A stretch of 64,000 bases of DNA from Ruminococcus sp. (GCA_017626015.1 JAGAJO010000001.1:362721-426720); one strand, 5' to 3'. Shown: positions 50,789 through 59,929, counted from the stretch's first letter. Notes: generated by a model from the letters alone, not told the origin. Program-made: numbers and translations.

Positions 50789-52147
50789 TCAGTCCTCCAT
50801 AACGTCGATCTGATTCCTTTTGACCTTTGAGAAGCTTATATAGCCTATAAGCACCGAGAAAAACTCCGCAATAAGGAATGACCACCAGACGTAACCGAGT
50901 CCGCCTATCTTTGAGAGAATGAACGCCGCCGGCAGAAGCACCACGAGCTGTCTTGTAAAGGACATTATCATAGCGTAAATGCCGTGCCCCAGCGCCTGGA
51001 GCGAGGAAGAAAGGATAATTCCGAATGCAGCCACCATAAAATGCAGGCTTATTATCCTCAGCGCAGGTATGCCGATCTTCAGCATTTTGTCGCTTGCTTC
51101 AAAAAATCCCAGAAGCTGTGCAGGGAAAAGCTGCATGATGACTGTTCCGAGCATCATTATGGAAACGGCATAAATAAAAGCGTATTTCATTGTTGCTAGA
51201 ATGCGGCTTTTCTTTTTGGCGCCGAAGTTGTATGCCATTATCGGTATAAGACCGTTGTTGAGTCCGAAAACGGGCATGAATATAAAGCTCTGGAGCTTGA
51301 AGTACACACCGAATACTGCAACGGCTGTTTTTGAAAAGCCTATAAGTATTTTATTGAAGCCGAAGGTCATGACAGAGCCTATGGACTGCATTATAATAGA
51401 AGGAAGTCCCACGGCGTATATCTTTTTTATGATGGATATTTTAGGACTATATTGCTTTGGGTTTATCGTTATTTCACCGTTGTATCTGACGTTCAGGAAG
51501 AGCCCCAGCAAGGCTGCGGAAAACTGTCCTATCACCGTTGCTACGGCAGCGCCGGTAACGCCCATTTTCGGGAAAAAGCCCAGTCCGAAGATAAAGCAGG
51601 GATCGAGGATTATGTTGATTATTGCTCCGAGGCCCTGGGTGTACATTGACAATACAGTCTTTCCGGTGGCCTGCAAAAGCTTTTCAAAGGTCATCTGCGA
51701 AAAAAGTCCAAGACCGAAAACGGTTATTACCGACATATACTGTCTGCCGTATTCTATGATCGCTGCGTCCTTTGTCTGAGCACGGTAGAAAATGCCGGTA
51801 AAGAAGATACCGAACAGCAAAAACAGCAGAAACGACGGTATTATCAGAAAGATCCCGTTGTTTGCAGCTTCGTTGGCACGCTTGAAATTCTTTTCTCCAA
51901 GGGACCTGGAGAGCAGAGCATTGATTCCCACTCCGGTTCCCGCACCTATGGCGATCATGAGGTTCTGGACCGGGAAAGCCAGGGAAACCGCCGTCAGGGC
52001 GTCCTCGCTTATTTTCGCTACGAAAATACTGTCTACAATATTATACAGAGCCTGTACCAGCATGGAGATCATTATAGGCAGCGACATAGAGATCAGCAGC
52101 TTGCTTATCGGCTGAGTACCCATTTTGTTTTCTTTGATACTATCCAT
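50789..52147 (-). CDS. MATE family efflux transporter
   Basis: A 452-residue membrane protein with twelve spans in two similar halves, the MATE layout. The first half holds MGTQPISKLLISMSLPIMISMLVQALYNIVDSIFVAKIS with the typical P-x-x-x-x-x-x-x-x-x-Y-N-x-x-D motif. Transporters of this family export drugs or metabolites in exchange for Na+ or H+; the substrate is not predictable. AAGGAAG precedes the ATG. The pseudouridine synthase follows directly. Upstream, a weak TATAAT is present at about 52190 on the minus strand without a good -35 box. Confidence 0.93.
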   Translation of the reverse strand: MDSIKENKMGTQPISKLLISMSLPIMISMLVQALYNIVDSIFVAKISEDALTAVSLAFPVQNLMIAIGAGTGVGINALLSRSLGEKNFKRANEAANNGIFLIIPSFLLFLLFGIFFTGIFYRAQTKDAAIIEYGRQYMSVITVFGLGLFSQMTFEKLLQATGKTVLSMYTQGLGAIINIILDPCFIFGLGFFPKMGVTGAAVATVIGQFSAALLGLFLNVRYNGEITINPKQYSPKISIIKKIYAVGLPSIIMQSIGSVMTFGFNKILIGFSKTAVAVFGVYFKLQSFIFMPVFGLNNGLIPIMAYNFGAKKKSRILATMKYAFIYAVSIMMLGTVIMQLFPAQLLGFFEASDKMLKIGIPALRIISLHFMVAAFGIILSSSLQALGHGIYAMIMSFTRQLVVLLPAAFILSKIGGLGYVWWSFLIAEFFSVLIGYISFSKVKRNQIDVMED

Positions 52148-52345
52148 TTTTTATACTTCCTTGCTATAAGATTAACCACTTAATTATAGCATATAGTTAC
52201 AAAAAATGTGTTGAAATTTTGTGAACGGTGACGAAATCAGGGCCTGTGCGTAATGTCGGAACGATACATGAAAAGCGTAAACCGGATATAGATGAACGGC
52301 AAAATCCTTATAGGCGCTCACCTGCGGGAAGATATGCCAAAACTG

Positions 52346-52374
52346 TTGACTTGACGGATAAAAAGTGATATAAT
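52346..52374 (+). promoter_or_regulatory. Promoter of the Fe-S assembly operon
   Basis: TTGACT (52346-52351) and TATAAT (52369-52374), spacer 17 bp. The leader of about 110 bases contains a hairpin GCATAATA...TATTATGC (about 52405-52443). The remaining 52148-52345 stretch is AT-rich and shows no gene. Confidence 0.78.
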
Positions 52375-52489
52375 ACAATAATAGTATATTTTACAGCGTT
52401 TAACGCATAATAATACGAACGTATAAAATACCGGCGTATTATGCTGAAAATATATAATATTATAAAAATTACAGACGGGAATGAAAAAA

Positions 52490-53203
52490 ATGCTCAGACT
52501 GGAAAATATAAAATGGAGCCTGGAGGACGGGCGGAGGATATTAAACGATATCTCGCTGGAGATACCCGAGGGAAAGCTCGTGGTTGTAACAGGTCCAAAC
52601 GGCGGGGGAAAAACGACTCTTGCCAAGGTAGTTGCGGGACTTGTCAAGCCGGACGGCGGCAGGATAATTTTTGACGGAGAGGACATTACGGAGCTTGATA
52701 TCACCGAAAGAGCGAAAAAAGGTATAAGCTATGCCTTTCAGCAGCCGGTAAGGTTCAAGGGACTTACCGTCAGGGATCTTCTTGAGCTGGCGGCGGGCGG
52801 CAGCGTCAGGGAAAGCGACGTTTGCTCGCTTCTGGGCAAGGTAGGGCTTTGCACCCACGACTACATCGACAGAGAGGTAAATGCATCCCTTTCCGGAGGA
52901 GAGATAAAGCGTATCGAGATAGCCACCGTTCTGGCAAGGAACACAAAGCTGTCTCTTTTCGACGAGCCGGAGGCAGGTATAGATCTGTGGAGCTTTTCGG
53001 GGCTGGTGGATGTTTTCAAGGAAATGAAGGAAAAAATAAACGGTACGTTGATGATAATTTCACATCAGGAAAGAATACTTGAGATCGCAGACGAGATCGT
53101 GGTCGTTGCCGACGGAGCAGTGAGGACCAGAGGCGCCGCCGAAGATGTTCTCCCGCAGCTTCTGGCAGGAGAGATCACAAGAAACTGCGGAAGGAGATGC
53201 TGA
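52490..53203 (+). CDS. sufC: SufC-like Fe-S cluster assembly ATPase
   Basis: A 237-residue ABC-type ATPase. Walker A is GPNGGGKT (35-42), the signature is LSGGEIKRIEIATVLARN, and Walker B with its following turn reads LSLFDEPEAGID. SufC hydrolyses ATP to open the SufB/D scaffold during Fe-S cluster assembly. The ATG at 52490 is preferred because its spacing to GGGA is better than for the ATG three codons before. The two-gene layout with a single SufB/D-like partner and no SufS, SufU or SufE fits the reduced SMS (SmsC-SmsB) type described for archaea and clostridia; that subtype is an inference. Confidence 0.88.
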   Translation: MLRLENIKWSLEDGRRILNDISLEIPEGKLVVVTGPNGGGKTTLAKVVAGLVKPDGGRIIFDGEDITELDITERAKKGISYAFQQPVRFKGLTVRDLLELAAGGSVRESDVCSLLGKVGLCTHDYIDREVNASLSGGEIKRIEIATVLARNTKLSLFDEPEAGIDLWSFSGLVDVFKEMKEKINGTLMIISHQERILEIADEIVVVADGAVRTRGAAEDVLPQLLAGEITRNCGRRC

Positions 53204-53205
53204 GC

Positions 53206-54126
53206 ATGAACAGTGTGACAGAAGAGCTGCTGAAGATAATTTCCGATTACGACGGAGAAGGCTTCAAGGGCGCATACAATATCCGCGAGGACGGTCAGTG
53301 CGCAGGAAGAATGTCCTCCGAAAACATAAAGATCGAATCCAAGCAGGACGCTCCCGGGCTGGTCATTACGATCAAGCCGCATACTGTGGGCGAGAGGGTG
53401 TTTATCCCTGCCTGCGTAACGCACAGCGGTGTGGACGATCTTGTTTACAACGATTTCTATGTAGGCGAGGGCGCAGACGTTACGATAGTGGCGGGCTGCG
53501 GAGTTCACAATACCGGCGAGGAGGAAGCAAGGCACAACGGTATTCACAGATTTTTTATTGAAGAGGGTGCAAGCGTTGTTTACGAGGAAAAGCACATAGG
53601 CACGGGCGAAAGCAGCGGTCCACGCAAGATCGATCCCGTGACGGATGTCACTCTTGCGGATAACGCTAAGCTGACAATGGATACTGTACAGCTGGGAGGA
53701 GTGGACTTTACCTCAAGGGTCACAAGAGGTGTTCTTGGTAAAAATGCCAGACTGATAATCCGTGAGAGGCTTATGACCGACGGAACGGAGCAGGCAAAGA
53801 CCGATTTCGAGGTGGTTTTAAAGGGCGAGGACAGCGGCGTTGATCTTATGTCCCGTTCGGTGGCAAAGGGAAATTCCTATCAGGAGTACCGCTCGGTCAT
53901 AAAGGGTGAAAACCGCTGCACCGGACATTCCGAATGCGATGCGATACTTGTGGGAAACGGCAAGGTGTCGGCAGCTCCCGAGCTGGTGGCTTCACACTGC
54001 GACGCCGCTCTTATTCATGAGGCTGCGATCGGAAAGATCGCAGGAGAGCAGATACTGAAGCTCAGAACCCTCGGACTTACGGAGGAGGAAGCTGAGCAGA
54101 AGATCATTTCGGGATTTTTGAAATGA
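53206..54126 (+). CDS. SufB/SufD-like Fe-S scaffold protein (short form)
   Basis: A 306-residue protein of the SufBD fold. From about residue 85 a repeated beta-helix is seen (DVTIVAGCGVHNTGEEEARHNG, then GASVVYEEKHIG), and the C-terminal block SRSVAKGNSYQEYRSVIKGENRCTGHSECDAILVG is the conserved core, ending in EAAIGKIAGEQILKLRTLGLTEEEAEQKIISGF, the SufC-binding helices. It is about 100-150 residues shorter than SufB because the N-terminal region is absent. Cys at HSECDA and HC near 54000 could be cluster ligands. The AAGGAG site lies in the end of sufC, and the start is 2 bp after its stop, so the two are coupled. Confidence 0.88.
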   Translation: MNSVTEELLKIISDYDGEGFKGAYNIREDGQCAGRMSSENIKIESKQDAPGLVITIKPHTVGERVFIPACVTHSGVDDLVYNDFYVGEGADVTIVAGCGVHNTGEEEARHNGIHRFFIEEGASVVYEEKHIGTGESSGPRKIDPVTDVTLADNAKLTMDTVQLGGVDFTSRVTRGVLGKNARLIIRERLMTDGTEQAKTDFEVVLKGEDSGVDLMSRSVAKGNSYQEYRSVIKGENRCTGHSECDAILVGNGKVSAAPELVASHCDAALIHEAAIGKIAGEQILKLRTLGLTEEEAEQKIISGFLK

Positions 54127-54137
54127 CCGCTTTTTAA

Positions 54138-54219
54138 GGGACAACTAGGGCTTCTGTATTCCGGACAAGGTACGATGCTTTGCTATAATCAAAATGTTTT
54201 ACAGATAAAATTGATTTCC
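54138..54219 (+). repeat. Palindromic repeat family B, partial copy 3
   Basis: An 82-bp right half of family B: GACAACTAGGGCTTCTGTATTCCGGAC, a TATAAT-containing stretch nearly identical to copy 1, and the end AAAATTGATTTCC. The left arm and most of the hairpin are missing. It lies 12 bases past the SufB-like stop and 21 bp before the -35 box of the next promoter, in the same orientation as copies 1 and 2. Confidence 0.7.
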
Positions 54220-54240
54220 GTGACAGCGGTGAAAAAAATC

Positions 54241-54269
54241 TTGCAAAAAGGAATAAAGTATGGTATAAT
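54241..54269 (+). promoter_or_regulatory. Promoter of the lipoprotein-two-component operon
   Basis: TTGCAA (54241-54246) and TATAAT (54264-54269), spacer 17 bp. Confidence 0.78.
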
Positions 54270-54301
54270 AGGATCGGGTATATATACCCGATCCTATTTT
54301 T
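54268..54301 (+). promoter_or_regulatory. Perfect 30-bp palindrome and T run at the start site
   Basis: ATAGGATCGGGTATA and its exact reverse complement lie at 54268-54297, followed by TTTTT. It overlaps the last bases of the -10 box and the expected start site. It could be an operator for a dimeric regulator, or, once transcribed, a terminator-like attenuator placed within the first 30 bases of the RNA. Confidence 0.6.
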
Positions 54302-54322
54302 GCATTTGAATGGAGTGATCTG

Positions 54323-55666
54323 TTGAAGGGACTGAAAATGACTGCGGCGTGCTTTCTGACGGCGGGACTCTGTGCCGTTATGAGCGGCTGCTCGGCTGTC
54401 AGCTTCACGGTCGACGGGCTTCTCAACGCCCCTAAGCTCACCGAGGAGCAGAGCGAGATACATCAGGCGCTGATCGCAGCGGTCGGAAGCAATATCACTC
54501 TTAAATATCCGAAAAACGGTGAAAACCGTTCAGCCTACGTCATTGCCGATATAGACGGCGAGGAGGGGGACGAGGCTATCGTCTTTTACGAGTACGGCTC
54601 GGGCGGAAACGGCGACGGACTCAGGGTAAATCTTCTGGACAAGGACGATAAGGGCAAGTGGTACTCGGTCAAGGAGCTTGCGGGCGCCGGCACCGATGTG
54701 GACAGAGTTATTATCTCTCCCATGGGAGATTACAACCGCACCTCCGTACTGGTGGGATATCAGACAATAACCAGCGAAGACAAAACGCTGGAGGTATACA
54801 GTTACAGCGAGGGAGATTTCAAGCGTGTGGGTCTCAATACCTACTCGGTGCTCGAAACGCTGGATATAAATTCGGACAGATACAACGAGCTTATAGCTAT
54901 AGAAAGAACCACCAATACCGAGACCGGCGCAGTGAGCGCTGCGGCGTCCATGCTGGATATGAAGGACGGCGAGCTTGTAAAGGGCGATGCTATAGAAATG
55001 TGTACGGGAGTGGTCTCCTACGAGGCTTCCCTTACGGGACTGCTGAATCCGGAGCATGAGGCTATCTTTATAGACGGTATGAATGCGGAGGGAATGATGC
55101 AGACCGAGGTGGTGTACTACCGCTATTCGGGCTTGCAGAACCCTATGCAGCAGAGTCCCGAAAAGCTTCTTCCGCTATGCACCAGACCGGCGGGCTATTT
55201 CAGCGCCGACATGGACGGAGACGGGGTAGTTGAGATACCGGGAACTCAGGCAATGACGGGATATGAAAACGCCGTTGCCGAGGAAATGGTCTATATGACC
55301 ACATGGAACGTTTACGAGGATTTTTTTAACCTTGCGGAAAAGTACAGAGGGTATTATTCCATTTCGGACGGATATTTTTTTGCGTTCCCCAACCGCTGGA
55401 AGGACAAGGTGACGGTAAAGAGAGATCCCGATACGGACGAGCTGGTGTTCTATAAATACGACGGAGACATCAACAGCTCCATGGGGGAGATAATGCGTAT
55501 TGCGGTATCGGCAAAAAGCAAGTCGGGAGCGTTTTCCGACGACGGCTATTCCCTTATAGACAGCAAGGGTCAGCTGGATTATCTTGTAAAGCTTCCTGCG
55601 GACAGGCGGGAACAGCTGATACTTACCATCGACGAGGTCAAGAACAATTTTTATATAATCGATTAG
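54323..55666 (+). CDS. Lipoprotein of unknown function next to a two-component system
   Basis: A 447-residue lipoprotein with lipobox VMSGC (Cys23). The body has Asp/Gly-rich turns of the VCBS/FG-GAP kind (VIADIDGEEGDEAIVFYEYG, then DINSDRYNELIAIE, then FSADMDGDGVVEIPG), which in such proteins form beta-propeller blades that bind Ca2+. So it is likely an extracytoplasmic beta-propeller. The start is TTG at 54323 with GGAG seven bases upstream. The response regulator begins 17 bp after its stop; a role as a partner of the sensor kinase, or in the process it controls, is suggested only by position. Confidence 0.75.
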   Translation: MKGLKMTAACFLTAGLCAVMSGCSAVSFTVDGLLNAPKLTEEQSEIHQALIAAVGSNITLKYPKNGENRSAYVIADIDGEEGDEAIVFYEYGSGGNGDGLRVNLLDKDDKGKWYSVKELAGAGTDVDRVIISPMGDYNRTSVLVGYQTITSEDKTLEVYSYSEGDFKRVGLNTYSVLETLDINSDRYNELIAIERTTNTETGAVSAAASMLDMKDGELVKGDAIEMCTGVVSYEASLTGLLNPEHEAIFIDGMNAEGMMQTEVVYYRYSGLQNPMQQSPEKLLPLCTRPAGYFSADMDGDGVVEIPGTQAMTGYENAVAEEMVYMTTWNVYEDFFNLAEKYRGYYSISDGYFFAFPNRWKDKVTVKRDPDTDELVFYKYDGDINSSMGEIMRIAVSAKSKSGAFSDDGYSLIDSKGQLDYLVKLPADRREQLILTIDEVKNNFYIID

Positions 55667-55683
55667 AGGAGAGGAGAGCTATT

Positions 55684-56388
55684 ATGAAAAAGGTGCTTGT
55701 TTGCGAGGACGAGGATTCCATAAGAGAGTTTGTGGTGATAAATCTTGTAAGAAGCGGCTACGAAGTGGTGGACGTTAACTGCGGCGAGGAGGCGCTCAAG
55801 GCTTACGATGAAAACGAGGGAGCCTTCGATGTGGCTCTTCTGGATATTATGATGCCCGGTATTGACGGAATGCAGGTATGCAAGAAAATAAGGGAGAAAA
55901 ACGATTCCGTTGGGATCATCATGCTTTCTGCCAAGAGTCAGGAGATGGACAAGATCTCGTGTCTTATGAGCGGAGCGGATGATTATATCACAAAGCCGTT
56001 TTCCATTTCGGAGCTTATAGCCCGTGTCGATGCGGTTTGCAGGAGGGTGAGCCGCAGCGGCGTAAAGCCTGAGGAGGCTTCCACCATAACCTCGGGGCCC
56101 TTTACCCTTAATCTGAAAAGCAGGACTGTTTTCAAGAACGGTTCGCAGATAGATCTTACTCAGGTAGAATACCAGATCATGGAGTATTTTTTCAAGAACC
56201 AGAATACGGCTCTTGACCGCTCCAGCATACTTAACCATATATGGGGCGAGAGCTATTACGGCGACGACAAGATCGTGGACGTAAATATACGGAGAATAAG
56301 GATGAAGATAGAGGACGAGCCGTCCAATCCCAAGTATATACTGACTATATGGGGCTTCGGCTATAAATGGTCGGGAGGAAACGGCTGA
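55684..56388 (+). CDS. OmpR-family response regulator
   Basis: A 234-residue response regulator. The receiver domain (1-120) has the acidic pair ED at 9-10, phospho-acceptor Asp54 in LLDIMMPG and Lys104 in YITKPF. The winged-helix DNA-binding domain is at 135-234 (VEYQIMEYFFKNQNTALDRSSILNHIWG, then VDVNIRRIRMKIEDE, then ILTIWGFGYKW). GGAGAGGAG precedes the ATG. It is followed by its histidine kinase after 40 bp. The target genes are not known; control of its own operon through the palindrome at 54268 is possible. Confidence 0.95.
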   Translation: MKKVLVCEDEDSIREFVVINLVRSGYEVVDVNCGEEALKAYDENEGAFDVALLDIMMPGIDGMQVCKKIREKNDSVGIIMLSAKSQEMDKISCLMSGADDYITKPFSISELIARVDAVCRRVSRSGVKPEEASTITSGPFTLNLKSRTVFKNGSQIDLTQVEYQIMEYFFKNQNTALDRSSILNHIWGESYYGDDKIVDVNIRRIRMKIEDEPSNPKYILTIWGFGYKWSGGNG

Positions 56389-56428
56389 TAACGCATCATT
56401 TTTACTACAGACGATTGGAGAATAGAGC

Positions 56429-57991
56429 TTGAGCAGTTCGGGAAGAAAAAACCGCTGGGGAAGCCGCAGCATAACTCAGCACTGGCTGAGGAACAGTCTG
56501 GGCGTTGTTGCGCTGATACTGGTGATAATAGAGGTATTGCTGATCTTTATTGTCAGGACCTATTATTACAGCTCGGCAAGACAGTATGTGACCTCAAGAA
56601 TGAATATCTGCACCGCTGCGGTAATGAATGCCTCGGGGGATACGACAAACTATAATGCACAGATACGCAGTATGGTGGAGGGCTATGCGGACAAGGACAA
56701 AATAGAGCTTATGGCTATCACTGCCGACGGCGGAGTTGACGTTACCTCCTCGGGATTTTCACCGCCCGAGGGCGACGATATGAGCGATTACAGGGAGGCT
56801 AAGAAGTCCTCCACGGGTACGGCGGCTCAGGTCTATACCCTGTCTACCGGAGAAAAGGTTGTTGCGGTAACGTCGGTGATATCTCCGAAGGGCTGCGAGT
56901 ACGAGGCGCTGAGAATGCTGTCCTCAATGAAAAACGTGGATAATCAGATATGGATAATTTCCATGATAATTACGGGTATAGTGGCGGCAATACTTATACT
57001 GGTGCTGTTTTCCGGAATATTCTTTATGAAATCCATTGTCATACCTGTCAGAAAAATTGCGGATATCACTCACAATTATGCGAAGGGGAATTTTTCCGAG
57101 CGTATAGAAAAGCAGTCGGAGGACGAGCTTGGAGAGCTTTGCGACTCCATAAACAATATGGCTGAGGAGCTTTCAAATACGGAGCAGATGAAAAATGAGT
57201 TCATATCCTCGGTATCCCATGAGCTGAGGACTCCGCTGACTGCGATAAAGGGCTGGACGGAGACGGTGGCTTCCATGTACGGCGATGTGGAGACCTTTAA
57301 AAAGGGTATGAGGGTGATAAACAGCGAAACGGAAAGACTTTCCCAGATGGTGGAGGAGCTTCTTGACTTCTCCAGGATACAGGATAACAGGCTAACGCTT
57401 ATTATGGACACCATAGATATTCTGGCGGAGCTTGGGGAAACGGTACTGATATATCAGGAGCGTGCAAGGGTGTTGGGCATAACGCTTAACTATTTTGAGC
57501 CTCAGATGCTGCCGTTCGTTTACGGCGACAAGAACAGGCTCCGTCAGGTATTTATAAATGTAGTGGACAACGCTATAAAGTATTCCGATAAGGGCGATAC
57601 CGTTTCGGTCGAGGCTTACGAGGAGGACGGCGAGATATGTATTTCCGTTTCTGATACGGGTATAGGTATCTCAAAGGAGGACCTGCCTAAGATCAAGCAG
57701 AAATTCTTCAAGGCTAACCATACCAGACGAGGCTCGGGAATAGGGCTGGCTGTGGCTGACGAGATCATTCAGCGTCACGGAGGAACCCTTACCATAGACA
57801 GCGAGGAAAATGTGGGAACAACGGTAATGATCGTTCTGCCGTGTATAAAGCAGAATGATGATCATAATGAAAATGCGGAAAATCAGTCTACGGTGGACGT
57901 TGAGCTTATCTCTACGGATCCGGAGCTGCAAAGCGGAGAAATTGACGGCGGTGCCGCAGAAAATGAAAGGAAAGACGCTAATGAGCAGTAA
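56429..57991 (+). CDS. Sensor histidine kinase
   Basis: A 520-residue membrane kinase. Span 1 lies at about 23-46 (LGVVALILVIIEVLLIFIV), an outside sensor loop of about 125 residues follows, span 2 is at about 174-200 (WIISMIITGIVAAILILVL), then a HAMP linker, the dimerisation domain with phosphorylated His264 in SSVSHELRTPLTAIKGW, and the ATPase domain (NVVDNAIKYSDKGD, then VSDTGIGISKEDLPKI, then RRGSGIGLAVADEI). An acidic tail of about 50 residues is unusual. The start is TTG at 56429 (GGAG eight bases upstream). The DUF1385 gene overlaps its last 11 bases. Confidence 0.95.
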   Translation: MSSSGRKNRWGSRSITQHWLRNSLGVVALILVIIEVLLIFIVRTYYYSSARQYVTSRMNICTAAVMNASGDTTNYNAQIRSMVEGYADKDKIELMAITADGGVDVTSSGFSPPEGDDMSDYREAKKSSTGTAAQVYTLSTGEKVVAVTSVISPKGCEYEALRMLSSMKNVDNQIWIISMIITGIVAAILILVLFSGIFFMKSIVIPVRKIADITHNYAKGNFSERIEKQSEDELGELCDSINNMAEELSNTEQMKNEFISSVSHELRTPLTAIKGWTETVASMYGDVETFKKGMRVINSETERLSQMVEELLDFSRIQDNRLTLIMDTIDILAELGETVLIYQERARVLGITLNYFEPQMLPFVYGDKNRLRQVFINVVDNAIKYSDKGDTVSVEAYEEDGEICISVSDTGIGISKEDLPKIKQKFFKANHTRRGSGIGLAVADEIIQRHGGTLTIDSEENVGTTVMIVLPCIKQNDDHNENAENQSTVDVELISTDPELQSGEIDGGAAENERKDANEQ

Positions 57992-58961
57992 TTTGCGCTC
58001 CGACGGAGCGGTCTCGGGGGAAAAATTCAAGTCAAAGATCGGCGGACAGGCTGTTATCGAGGGCGTTATGATGAGAGGTATCGACAAGGCGTCAATGGCA
58101 AACAGAATGCCCGACGGAACGATCGATCTGGAGGAGTGGGAGATCAAGGGAGGAAAAAATCTCCCGTGGTACAGGAAAACGCCTTTTATAAGGGGGATAT
58201 TCAGCTTTGTTACGTCAATGATAGACGGCTATAAGTGCATTTCACGGTCTGCGGACAAGCAGATGACGGAGGATGACGACGAGGAGATGACAAGGTTTGA
58301 AATATGGCTGAACGACAAGCTCGGCGATAAGCTTATGCCGGTTATATCGGGGATCGCTATGATATTGGGAGTCGTTCTTGCTATGCTGCTGTTTATGTGG
58401 GCGCCCTCCGCTTTGATAAAGCTTATAGATACATATATAATCTCCATTGATCCGATCGTGAAGAATATCGTGGAGGGATTGCTTAAAATAGCCATTTTTA
58501 TCGGGTATACAGCTGCGACGGCGCTTATGAACGATATGAAAAGGCTTTACGAGTATCACGGAGCCGAGCATAAGACTATTGCCTGCTACGAGCATGAGGA
58601 GGAGCTTACTCCCGAAAATGTGAAGAGGTTCACACGCTTTCACCCGAGATGCGGCACAAGCTTTATTTTCCTTGTGCTTTTTATAAGTATTTTTATCAAT
58701 ACGATCTTCAGGGTCTCGTGGGAAAGCGTTTTGCTGCGTGTGCTTGTCAAGGTGGCTCTGCTGCCCGTTGTTACGGGTATAGCCTACGAGCTTATCCGCC
58801 TTGCGGGACGATATGACAATATTGCCACAAGGATAATTTCAGCGCCAGGACTGTGGATACAGAGGATAACTACCAGAGAGCCTGCGGAGGACGAGATAGA
58901 GTGCGCTATCGCAGCTCTTAAAGCGGTGATCCCCGAAAATAAGGAAGACGATCAATGGTGA
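57981..58961 (+). CDS. DUF1385 family membrane protein
   Basis: A 326-residue protein. KIGGQAVIEGVMMRGID near the N-terminus is the DUF1385 hallmark; ALMNDMKRLYEYHGAEHKTIACYEHEEELTPENVKRFTRFHPRCGTSFIF is its central conserved region, with several His and Cys that could bind a metal. There are about four membrane spans. The function is unknown, but the gene is regularly found just before prmC and prfA in clostridia, as it is here before prmC. The ATG at 57981 lies inside the kinase gene with AAGGAAAG upstream. Confidence 0.9.
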   Translation: MSSNLRSDGAVSGEKFKSKIGGQAVIEGVMMRGIDKASMANRMPDGTIDLEEWEIKGGKNLPWYRKTPFIRGIFSFVTSMIDGYKCISRSADKQMTEDDDEEMTRFEIWLNDKLGDKLMPVISGIAMILGVVLAMLLFMWAPSALIKLIDTYIISIDPIVKNIVEGLLKIAIFIGYTAATALMNDMKRLYEYHGAEHKTIACYEHEEELTPENVKRFTRFHPRCGTSFIFLVLFISIFINTIFRVSWESVLLRVLVKVALLPVVTGIAYELIRLAGRYDNIATRIISAPGLWIQRITTREPAEDEIECAIAALKAVIPENKEDDQW

Positions 58962-59812
58962 CAAGGAAAGAATTGTATGATAAATGCGTTGAGATCCTGA
59001 AGGAAAGCGGCTTTGCCGAGGACTGTTCCATGGAGGTAACGTGGATATTTCAGGACGTACTGGGCGAAAAAAATATAAGATCATCCCCGGACGAAATGCT
59101 TACGACGGAGCAGGAGCGGAAGATCACCGAAACGGTTGTGCGGCGTTCGCAGGGGTATCCGCTCCAGTACCTGCTTGGCGAATGGGAGTTTTACGGTCTG
59201 CCGTTCAAGGTGGGAGAGGGAGTGCTTATTCCCAGACAGGATACCGAGACGCTGGTGGATATCGCTGCGGGAAAGTACAAAAAAACGGACTCTCCGACGG
59301 TCATAGATCTGTGCGCAGGTTCAGGCTGCATAGGCATAGCTCTGGAAAGACAGCTTAGCAGTCCAAAAATATACGCAGTTGAAAAATACCCCGAGGCGGC
59401 GGGATATCTTGCGGAAAACATAAGGCTGAACGGTTCCCGCATTGAGATGACGGTGGGAGACGTGCTGGATATCCGGACTGCCAGCAGTTTGCCCAAGGCT
59501 GATCTGATAGTCTGCAATCCTCCCTATCTTACGTCTGAGGATATGGAAAATTTACAGCGGGAGGTCTCATTTGAGCCTGAATGCGCTCTTTTCGGCGGAG
59601 AGGACGGACTTGACTTCTACCGTGCAGTAACGAGGATCTGGAAGAAAAATCTGAAAAGCGGCGGAATGCTGATGTTTGAGATCGGTGCAGGACAGGAGGA
59701 CGAAGTCATGCAGATAATGATACAGCACGGCTTCAGAAACGTCCGCTGCCGCAAGGACCTTTGCGGTGTTGTGAGGTGCGTTTTCGGCACTATGGAGGTC
59801 AGCTGTCCATAA
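58955..59812 (+). CDS. prmC: Release factor glutamine methyltransferase
   Basis: A 285-residue enzyme that methylates the GGQ glutamine of release factors RF1 and RF2. An N-terminal helical domain (1-75) contacts the release factor; GEWEFYGLPFKVGEGVLIPRQDTETLVD is the family block; VIDLCAGSGCIGIALE binds S-adenosylmethionine; NPPY (188-191) is the catalytic motif. Its start overlaps the DUF1385 stop by 7 bp. The usual follower prfA is not present; recA comes next. Confidence 0.95.
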   Translation: MVTRKELYDKCVEILKESGFAEDCSMEVTWIFQDVLGEKNIRSSPDEMLTTEQERKITETVVRRSQGYPLQYLLGEWEFYGLPFKVGEGVLIPRQDTETLVDIAAGKYKKTDSPTVIDLCAGSGCIGIALERQLSSPKIYAVEKYPEAAGYLAENIRLNGSRIEMTVGDVLDIRTASSLPKADLIVCNPPYLTSEDMENLQREVSFEPECALFGGEDGLDFYRAVTRIWKKNLKSGGMLMFEIGAGQEDEVMQIMIQHGFRNVRCRKDLCGVVRCVFGTMEVSCP

Positions 59813-59929
59813 AAACGTACATAAACCCATAATGTGAAGAAAAAAGGTCATTAGTCCAGACAAATGGACAGTTCATGCGATATAATAGTAATGTAGGAAA
59901 AACCACTTTTACATGAAAGGAAAATGGAA

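Noticed and set aside
59813-59929. LexA box before recA
   Set aside because: No GAAC-4-GTTC site of the clostridial type is present in the gap.
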